In this document: in pieces, positions 22,617-26,916 of the stretch
Layout: the number at the start of each line of letters is the position of its first letter
How positions within the stretch are numbered: the first letter of the stretch is position 1
Source of the DNA: a virus
Virus record (IMG/VR): IMGVR_UViG_3300026078_000079
Location: 1-26,916 of that record
Reading direction: 5' to 3' (one strand)
DNA: 26,916 nt
Translations under genes and position numbers: made by a program
The notes under the pieces: model-generated
What the model was told of the DNA's origin: nothing
The model's database searches: none
The model's input: the letters and a program-made list of their open reading frames with translations, nothing else

Positions 22617-22940
22617 GTGAATTTACACCAGCAAGCAAAGAAATTTATATCAACGTTGCCAGCGCCCGGTAGATCAAAAGACGGCGCAGTGGTCCATGAT
22701 TATACATTACGTGGGCCAGGACACGACTATAATTTTAATCCGCGAAATGATGGTCTAGAGGCCAGTATGATTGGCTGGGGTCGTGGCATTAAAGATGGAG
22801 ACTATCTGATTCTCGCGCACCAAGATGGTGATACAACGCGCTATAGAGTTAAGAGCATTAATTATTTTATGGACCCCAGGGATATGTGGAAAGCTGATGT
22901 AGAATTTGCACCGCGCTCTAGAGAAGAAAAGGGAGAATAA
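22617..22940 (+). CDS. Hypothetical beta-rich early protein (107 aa)
   Basis: Contains VVHDYTLRGPGHDYNFNPRN, a GRGIKDGDYLILAHQDGDTT segment and RYRVKSINYFMDPRDMWKAD, which read like a small beta barrel (PUA/ASCH-like folds look similar, but I cannot confirm). Start choice: AAGGAG at 22604-22609 is only 1 nt from ATG 22611 but 7 nt from GTG 22617, so GTG is more likely, adding or losing just two residues. The gene overlaps or abuts its neighbour and is followed 2 nt later by the Lar-like gene. Confidence 0.55.
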   Translation: MNLHQQAKKFISTLPAPGRSKDGAVVHDYTLRGPGHDYNFNPRNDGLEASMIGWGRGIKDGDYLILAHQDGDTTRYRVKSINYFMDPRDMWKADVEFAPRSREEKGE

Positions 22941-22942
22941 CC

Positions 22943-23296
22943 ATGGATAAAGAGATTAAACTTCGTGAGTGTCCGTTTTGTGGGTCAAAGCCTATCTATG
23001 GTGGGTATCCCGATGTTTCAATTCAATGCAAGCAATGCAGGCAATCGATAGTGAAGGCATCTTGGTATAAAGGAGATATGGGTACAATGGAGGCATCATG
23101 GAACACCAGAGCAGAATCACGCAAACTAAAGATGTTTGATGAGTTGATATCCAATGCTGGTACTTTTGACGGACAATTGACTAACTTGTTTTCTCAAATG
23201 AACGAAGGCAAGAATCCGAATAATCGTGCAGCGTTAATGGCGTCTTGGATAAATCTTAAGGATGTTCTCGCCAAAGCTAAGAAGGAGATAGTGTGA
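22943..23296 (+). CDS. Lar-like zinc-ribbon protein (restriction alleviation family)
   Basis: A 117-residue protein. Residues 8-57 have the Lar-family layout: CPFCGSKPIYGG (C10, C13), a second knuckle CKQCRQS (C29, C32), and the closing ASWNTRA motif. Lar of Rac prophage lessens host type I restriction. Family members in phage early operons are often of unknown function, so restriction alleviation is only a possible role. The C-terminal 60 residues are helical and unrelated to the core motif. The ribosome site is a modest GGGAGAATAACC. The stop overlaps the next gene. Confidence 0.65.
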   Translation: MDKEIKLRECPFCGSKPIYGGYPDVSIQCKQCRQSIVKASWYKGDMGTMEASWNTRAESRKLKMFDELISNAGTFDGQLTNLFSQMNEGKNPNNRAALMASWINLKDVLAKAKKEIV

Positions 23297-23553
23297 TGCG
23301 CCCACACCATAAAGGCCCACAAGCCAACCGCTTATGCGACGAAAGCACCATGGAGAAAATCACATTGCTTTTGCTTGGCGGCAATACCTATGCCCAGGTG
23401 GCCGAGCAAGTCGGCATTGAGTTTAAGAAATTGAAATCGCTGATTGCAAATCATGGCCTGGCAAAGGGTCAACCTGAGCGTCGTTTTAGATGTAAGGTGA
23501 AAAATCCGGGATGGGATTTTGCTGGGGAGAATTTAGTTGGGGTTAGGGATTAA
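23296..23553 (+). CDS. Small helix-turn-helix-like protein (85 aa)
   Basis: A basic 85-residue protein. LLLLGGNTYAQVAEQVGIEFKKLKSLIANHG resembles a helix-turn-helix of the resolvase/terminase type. Its C-terminal part (RRFRCKVKNPGWDFAGENLVG) is unassigned. The start could be GTG 23293 or ATG 23296; ATG has AAGGAG 8 nt upstream. Its last 21 bases overlap the end of the convergent VRR-NUC gene. A regulatory or DNA-binding role is likely. Confidence 0.5.
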   Translation: MRPHHKGPQANRLCDESTMEKITLLLLGGNTYAQVAEQVGIEFKKLKSLIANHGLAKGQPERRFRCKVKNPGWDFAGENLVGVRD

Positions 23554-24045
23554 TCCAACTGCCTCTGCAAACGGATTCTCAAATTCCTCATATCCTCTTG
23601 GCGTCGGTGGATTAAGCCCGCGCCGAACTAGATGTATATACTGCATCCTCATATTTTGCTCACTGGAAGATAAAGTCGGGAATTTATACATGCTGACAAG
23701 CCCAAATGATTTCAACGCAGCAATGATGGTCGCCGGAGAATTAGCCACTGCATGAGGGAAACCGACCATATCCATACGGTCTGCAAATTCTTGTTGCTTG
23801 GGTGAATATTTAGCTTTGACGGCAGCCCGCTTCAGTTCAAGTGTAGCAAAGTTACGATATGGCCAAATAAGGCAATAATCATGCACCCCAGCAAGCACCC
23901 CAATATCCTTTAAAATCTTTCCCTGAATTTCATTTGTCGCGTTTTCGTTTCTGGTGTGCCAAGCCAAAACATGGGGAAATGCGTAGCGCATAAAATTAAC
24001 GAAAGCTATCCCGAGTTGTGATTCAGATGAACCATCAAGCACCAC
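23533..24045 (-). CDS. VRR-NUC domain nuclease
   Basis: A 170-residue protein on the strand opposite to its early-gene neighbours. It has the VRR-NUC active site pattern: Glu8 in SSESQLG, Asp56 in LAGVHDYCLIWP, then TLELKRAA (Glu70, Lys72), followed by QQEFADRMDMVGFPHAVA. This PD-(D/E)xK-related fold acts on branched or single-stranded DNA ends; many phages carry one as a Holliday-junction or replication-fork nuclease. The C-terminal 50 residues are polar and unassigned. It starts at GTG 24045 (GTG 24042 is equally possible), with GGAG close upstream and overlapping the HTH gene stop. It probably acts with the Sak4-like and SSB-like proteins. Confidence 0.7.
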   Translation of the reverse strand: MVLDGSSESQLGIAFVNFMRYAFPHVLAWHTRNENATNEIQGKILKDIGVLAGVHDYCLIWPYRNFATLELKRAAVKAKYSPKQQEFADRMDMVGFPHAVANSPATIIAALKSFGLVSMYKFPTLSSSEQNMRMQYIHLVRRGLNPPTPRGYEEFENPFAEAVGLIPNPN

Positions 24046-24229
24046 GATTCTCCAATTCGATTTGCATCTTAATCCGCTTCAAATCCGCCTTGTAATAAAG
24101 CCAAACCGGACCGATACGCATATAGGGCTTGAGGCCATATTTTTCCTTCACGGGGTAAAATTGCGTTCGATGCGCCAAGCCAAGGAATTCCGCAGCTTGT
24201 GTGGCGTTCAAAAGATTTTTCGTATCCAT
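24035..24229 (-). CDS. Excisionase-like helix-turn-helix protein (64 aa)
   Basis: A 64-residue protein. NLLNATQAAEFLGLAHRTQF is a typical winged helix-turn-helix start of excisionase/MerR-like small proteins; the rest (MRIGPVWLYYKADLKRIK) is the beta wing and a basic helix. Such proteins bind DNA and often regulate phage operons or assist site-specific recombination. No integrase was seen in this window. It is upstream of and translationally coupled to the VRR-NUC gene, and it is divergent from the Sak4-like gene. The shared promoter interval has a symmetric TTGACA inverted repeat that it may bind. Confidence 0.55.
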   Translation of the reverse strand: MDTKNLLNATQAAEFLGLAHRTQFYPVKEKYGLKPYMRIGPVWLYYKADLKRIKMQIELENRGA

Positions 24230-24240
24230 GTATTATTACC

Positions 24241-24292
24241 TTGACAGTGTTGATGATGATGCTACTTTGGCAGGGAATCACACTATTGTCAA
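24241..24292. repeat. Inverted repeat with opposed -35 elements between HTH and Sak4-like genes
   Basis: TTGACA (24241-24246, plus) and TTGACA on the minus strand (24292-24287) face each other symmetrically around 24266. Both arms continue with GTGT and GAT bases, with a 3-nt insertion on one side. Each could be a -35 with 17 nt to the same hexamer 24264-24269 (poor -10 on either strand). It is probably a shared control region of the divergent genes. Confidence 0.45.
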
Positions 24293-24310
24293 ACACTGAT
24301 GGAGGATAAA

Positions 24311-25192
24311 ATGAGTAAGCTTAAAGCGGTCAAACCCAAAACAGCGGAACCCAAGAAACCAGCGATTCTAATTATGGGTGAAGCCGGGATGGGGAAAACT
24401 TTTACCTCCCTGGATTTTCCTAAAGTATATTATATTGATGTGGAGCGGGGAGCCACCAATGACCACTACACCAGCAAATTAGAAAAATCGGGCGGCGTTT
24501 ATTTCGGCCCAGATCAAGGTTCGCAGAGTTTTGATGAGGTCCTTGAACAAGTCCGCGCCTTGCGTTCCGAAAAGCATGACTACAAAACACTTGTCATTGA
24601 CAGCTTCACAAAGCTATTCAACATCGCCATTGCTGATGAGCAAGAACGCCTGAAACAAAGGAAGCAAGAAGATGCATTCGGAGCCAGCAAAAAACCTGCT
24701 GTGGCATATGCCCGCCAACTAGTAAATCTGCTTGGCAGCCTGGATATGAATGTTATTCTAATTTGCCATGTTAAACCCAATTGGGAGGGCGGAGAACAGA
24801 GGGGTGTTGTAGAGGATGGATGGGACAAGCTTCGCTACGAATTGGACCTAACCATGGAAATACGCAAGCAGGGCGGTGCACGCATGGCCCTGATTCGCAA
24901 ATCTCGCCTAGAGCAGTTCCCAGAGGGCGCTAATATTCCTTGGTCTTACGAAGAATTTTCTAAGCGATGGGGTAAGGATGTTATCGAACAGGAGGCAACC
25001 CCGGTATGTCTGGCCACCGAAGATCAGCTTAAAGAATTCAGATATCTTAGCAGCATCGTTAAGATCCCCGAAGGCCAGGAAGACAAATGGCTAAAAGTCG
25101 GCGGAGTAGAAAAATTCGAGGATATGGCCACCGATAAGATGCAACTTATCATCAATATTCTTAAATCTAAAATTACCGCGACTACTAATTAA
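24311..25192 (+). CDS. Sak4-like AAA/RecA-type ATPase, recombination module
   Basis: A 293-residue protein starting MSKLKAVKPKTAEPKKPAIL. It has Walker A MGEAGMGKTFTS (residues 22-33), Walker B KTLVIDSFTK (Asp97), a conserved VILICHVKPNW strand near 148-157, and a C-terminal region without known motif. This layout fits Sak4-type single-strand annealing ATPases, which are shorter relatives of RecA and act with SSB. It probably promotes phage DNA recombination or repair. The start is ATG 24311 (GGAGG, 5 nt); an upstream ATG at 24299 lacks a ribosome site. The leader shares ACTGATGGAG with other early genes. The DUF669/SSB-like gene two genes on supports the call. Confidence 0.7.
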   Translation: MSKLKAVKPKTAEPKKPAILIMGEAGMGKTFTSLDFPKVYYIDVERGATNDHYTSKLEKSGGVYFGPDQGSQSFDEVLEQVRALRSEKHDYKTLVIDSFTKLFNIAIADEQERLKQRKQEDAFGASKKPAVAYARQLVNLLGSLDMNVILICHVKPNWEGGEQRGVVEDGWDKLRYELDLTMEIRKQGGARMALIRKSRLEQFPEGANIPWSYEEFSKRWGKDVIEQEATPVCLATEDQLKEFRYLSSIVKIPEGQEDKWLKVGGVEKFEDMATDKMQLIINILKSKITATTN

Positions 25193-25213
25193 TTTTAACC
25201 TAAGGAGAGAAAT

Positions 25214-25459
25214 ATGAGTAACGATAATTCGCAAAACACCAATAAACCTCAACCGAAAAATCCGGTTGACCGCGCTTTTAGCAAAATTACCGATAAAGCC
25301 GTTCAAGAAATCGACAAAAAGATTGATACAAAAGTAGAAGATTACATTAAAACCAAAAAGCTCTTGGATGCCATTTTATCTGAAATTACTGACTTAGAAT
25401 CAGAGAAGCAAGCTATCGTGGAGGAAAACAAGGCCCTTCGGAAAGGTATCTCGGTTTAG
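25214..25459 (+). CDS. Hypothetical coiled-coil protein (81 aa)
   Basis: An 81-residue polar protein: Asn/Gln/Pro-rich start (MSNDNSQNTNKPQPKNPVDR), then a Lys/Glu/Ile-rich helix (DKAVQEIDKKIDTKVEDYIK) and a heptad-like ILSEITDLESEKQAIVEENK stretch that suggests a coiled coil. The ribosome site AAGGAG is strong (7 nt from ATG). It lies between the Sak4-like and DUF669/SSB-like genes and may be an accessory protein of that module. No family recognised. Confidence 0.55.
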   Translation: MSNDNSQNTNKPQPKNPVDRAFSKITDKAVQEIDKKIDTKVEDYIKTKKLLDAILSEITDLESEKQAIVEENKALRKGISV

Positions 25460-25461
25460 CT

Positions 25462-25938
25462 ATGCGCGGCAGATGCTTCGATGTTGTGGCTACTCGCTGG
25501 AAAACAAGAGTGGAGTGGCCGCGAGATAAAGATGCAAAAGTAGAATGGATTGGTTTTGAAGCAAATATTCAATGGTTGCTTTATGAGGGCTGGAAAATAT
25601 TTCTCGAAACCAATCATTTTACGAAAGAAACAAAGGTATTATTCAGACATGAGAAGCATGTATGTTTTGCAAAAGCATCATATACTCCGGGATTTACTAT
25701 AGTTGTGTATTCCATGACTAACCAATCGAAGTTATGGGATATTCGGGCTAAGATTGGCGATCATTTAATAGCCATGAATGATATCGACAGGTCTTGCTTG
25801 CTGGATATTTTAATCAAAGATGTCCAACCCAAAAAGATTAAGAGAAATAAAGTAATTGATATAAATAATTATATTGAAACCAGAACTGAGGTTCTAAACA
25901 AACGGAGAAATAACCATGCAATTCACCCCCAAAACTGA
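25462..25938 (+). CDS. Hypothetical early protein (158 aa)
   Basis: Not recognised. The protein has many aromatic residues (TRWKTRVEWPRDKDAKVEWI, WLLYEGWKIFLE) and alternating beta stretches, then a Lys-rich C-terminal tail (KKIKRNKVIDINNY). The start ATG stands 2 nt after the preceding TAG with no good ribosome site, so coupling is likely. Its 3' end overlaps the next gene by 23 nt. It is flanked by recombination genes, which suggests a DNA-metabolism accessory, but nothing in the sequence shows it. Confidence 0.5.
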   Translation: MRGRCFDVVATRWKTRVEWPRDKDAKVEWIGFEANIQWLLYEGWKIFLETNHFTKETKVLFRHEKHVCFAKASYTPGFTIVVYSMTNQSKLWDIRAKIGDHLIAMNDIDRSCLLDILIKDVQPKKIKRNKVIDINNYIETRTEVLNKRRNNHAIHPQN

Positions 25939-26410
25939 CGCAGATTTCCAACAAGAAGAAACCGAACGCAAAAACAAATTCGTTTGGCCTGCGAATTCTG
26001 TTGTTGATTACGAAATCAAATCGGCAACCGAGAAGCTGAGTAAAAAAGGCAAAGACATGATCGAGGCCGATGTCGATGTCTATAACGCAGCCGGAGAAGC
26101 GCAAACTATTCGCGTATGGCTCGGCGAATGGAATCTATGGCTGGTCAAACATATTTGTGAAGGTAATGGGCTGCTGGCTGAATACGAAAGCGGGAATGTT
26201 CATGATTATGATCTGATTGGCAAAACCGGCAAAGCAAAACTGAACATCCAAAAAGGTGCGCAGAAAGAAGATGGGACTTTCTATCCGGATAAAAATGGTA
26301 TCGCTGATTTCTTGCTAAACGACGAACAGCAAGTGGCCAAGACTGAACGTAAGACTGCGTTGGCCAAGGCTTCCGGTGATTTTGATTTTGAGGATACAGT
26401 CCCATTCTAA
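25916..26410 (+). CDS. DUF669 / SSB-like protein
   Basis: A 164-residue protein. The pattern (MQFTPKTDADFQQEETER, IKSATEKLSKKGKDMIEADV, VWLGEWNLWLVKHICEGNGL, YDLIGKTGKAKLNIQKG) resembles DUF669 phage proteins, which look like single-strand DNA-binding folds and lie next to Sak4-type genes. The last residues, DFDFEDTVPF, resemble the acidic tip of bacterial SSB (DDDIPF), which docks partner proteins. It probably coats single-stranded DNA for the Sak4-like ATPase. The ribosome site is CGGAGAAATAACC before ATG. No other catalytic motif. Family assignment from motif memory. Confidence 0.65.
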   Translation: MQFTPKTDADFQQEETERKNKFVWPANSVVDYEIKSATEKLSKKGKDMIEADVDVYNAAGEAQTIRVWLGEWNLWLVKHICEGNGLLAEYESGNVHDYDLIGKTGKAKLNIQKGAQKEDGTFYPDKNGIADFLLNDEQQVAKTERKTALAKASGDFDFEDTVPF

Positions 26411-26413
26411 ATA

Positions 26414-26462
26414 TAATCATTGACTATATCGTTTATATGTGGTTTAAGCGCATCAATGATTA
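26414..26462. repeat. 10-bp perfect inverted repeat before the repeat-protein gene
   Basis: TAATCATTGA (26414-26423) and TCAATGATTA (26453-26462) are perfect arms separated by 29 nt. A possible -35 TTGACT (26420-26425) lies within the left arm; the -10 is weak (TTTAAG). The right arm ends 8 nt before the AGGAG, so an mRNA stem could control access to the ribosome site, or a dimeric protein may bind. Confidence 0.5.
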
Positions 26463-26480
26463 ACTGATGAGGAGAGAGAA

Positions 26481-26916
26481 ATGACTAACGAAACGATCAA
26501 AAACCAAGCAGAACTAGAAATCGAAGCACTCGCTGATGTATTCCGCATAGCAACGAGCGGCTTTGATGATTTTTATAAGGAAGCGGAGAAGAAAGACAAG
26601 GGCGACTCCAGCAAGGCTGCGTCCTCGGGCTACTCCAGCAAGGCTGCGTCCTCGGGCAACTACAGCACGGCTGCGTCCTCGGGCGACTCCAGCACGGCTG
26701 CGTCCTCGGGCTACTCCAGCAAGGCTGCGTCCTCGGGCGACTCCAGCACGGCTGCGTCCTCGGGCTACTCCAGCACGGCTGCGTCCTCGGGCTACTCCAG
26801 CAAGGCTGCGTCCTCGGGCGACTCCAGCAAGGCTGCGTCCTCGGGCGACTCCAGCACGGCTGCGTCCTCGGGCTACTCCAGCAAGGCTGCGTCCTCGGGC
26901 AACTACAGCAAGGCTG
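26481..26916 (+). CDS. 27-bp tandem-repeat protein, N-terminal part (runs off the right edge)
   Basis: The ATG at 26481 follows GAGGAGAGAGAA. Residues 1-40 (MTNETIKNQAELEIEALADV, then FRIATSGFDDFYKEAEKKDK) are helical and charged. From 26601 to the edge the protein is 11 full copies plus part of a twelfth of a 9-residue unit GDSSKAASS; only residues 2 (Asp/Tyr/Asn), 3 (Ser/Tyr) and 5 (Lys/Thr) vary. A 9-residue SxA/SSG period suggests a beta-solenoid (related phage repeats of similar AASSG type exist, function unknown). GC content of the repeat is about 70%, far above the flanks. The end and function lie outside the window. Confidence 0.85.
   Translation, partial: MTNETIKNQAELEIEALADVFRIATSGFDDFYKEAEKKDKGDSSKAASSGYSSKAASSGNYSTAASSGDSSTAASSGYSSKAASSGDSSTAASSGYSSTAASSGYSSKAASSGDSSKAASSGDSSTAASSGYSSKAASSGNYSKA
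26601..26916 (+). repeat. 27-bp in-frame tandem repeat array (11.7 copies seen)
   Basis: Units start every 27 nt: 26601, 26628, 26655, 26682 and so on to 26898, the last cut by the window edge. The unit is 9 codons. Apart from codons 2, 3 and 5, all copies are identical at every base, including third positions, which means recent amplification or ongoing gene conversion. Confidence 0.95.

Noticed and set aside
26601-26916. CRISPR array
   Set aside because: The units are contiguous 27-bp coding copies with no unique spacers, and they are in frame with an ATG.
1-26916. tRNA genes, integrase, holin or endolysin
   Set aside because: I looked for cloverleaf-like T-loop sequences, tyrosine/serine recombinase motifs and separate lysis genes and saw none. 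The transglycosylase domain belongs to a virion protein. Absence by eye is not proof.

Overview
This window is a contiguous piece of a tailed, short-tailed (podovirus-like) bacteriophage genome. The evidence is the gene order and protein signatures: a P22-type packaging, portal, scaffold, coat, connector, tail-hub, ejection-protein and fibre series in one tightly packed leftward operon, with many 1-4 nt start/stop overlaps. No ribosomal, tRNA, CRISPR, integrase or host housekeeping gene was seen. The host cannot be named from the sequence; good Shine-Dalgarno sites and sigma70-like hexamers suggest a Gram-negative host, but that is inference.

Layout. (1) 1-19.4 kb, minus strand, late/virion module, read right to left: two small ORFs of 57 and 59 aa, an HNH-type endonuclease, a probable small terminase, four small unknown proteins, large terminase, P22-like portal, scaffold, N4-gp56-like coat, a small structural protein, gp4-like adaptor, a small beta protein, a glycosyltransferase, a gp53-like fibre protein, a gp10-like tail hub, four small or medium proteins ending in the ejection set (sizes close to P22 gp7, gp20 and gp16; the last carries a transglycosylase domain), a 111 aa protein and a fibre that runs off the left edge. 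(2) 19441-19739 has no gene. It holds a long hairpin and two candidate leftward promoters. (3) 19740-21815, minus: a primase-helicase whose Toprim domain lacks its usual Glu, preceded by a ribbon-helix-helix-like regulator. (4) 21816-21979 is a divergent control region with 9-bp iterations and palindromes. (5) 21980-26916, plus strand, early/replication genes: small unknowns, a Lar-like zinc ribbon, a Sak4-like ATPase, a DUF669/SSB-like protein, and at the right edge a protein made of 27-bp (9-residue) tandem repeats. A two-gene minus-strand island (excisionase-like HTH plus VRR-NUC nuclease) sits inside this region.

How it fits together: the right half supplies replication and recombination (primase-helicase, Sak4, SSB-like protein, VRR-NUC) under divergent control. 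The left half packages DNA and builds a P22-like virion with a non-P22 coat type. The points most worth a second look are the 27-bp repeat gene, the Toprim Glu-to-Ser change, a possible frameshifted end of the transglycosylase ejection protein, the long inverted repeats in front of two early genes, the leaderless-looking promoter at 19.45 kb, and the glycosyltransferase inside the tail operon.
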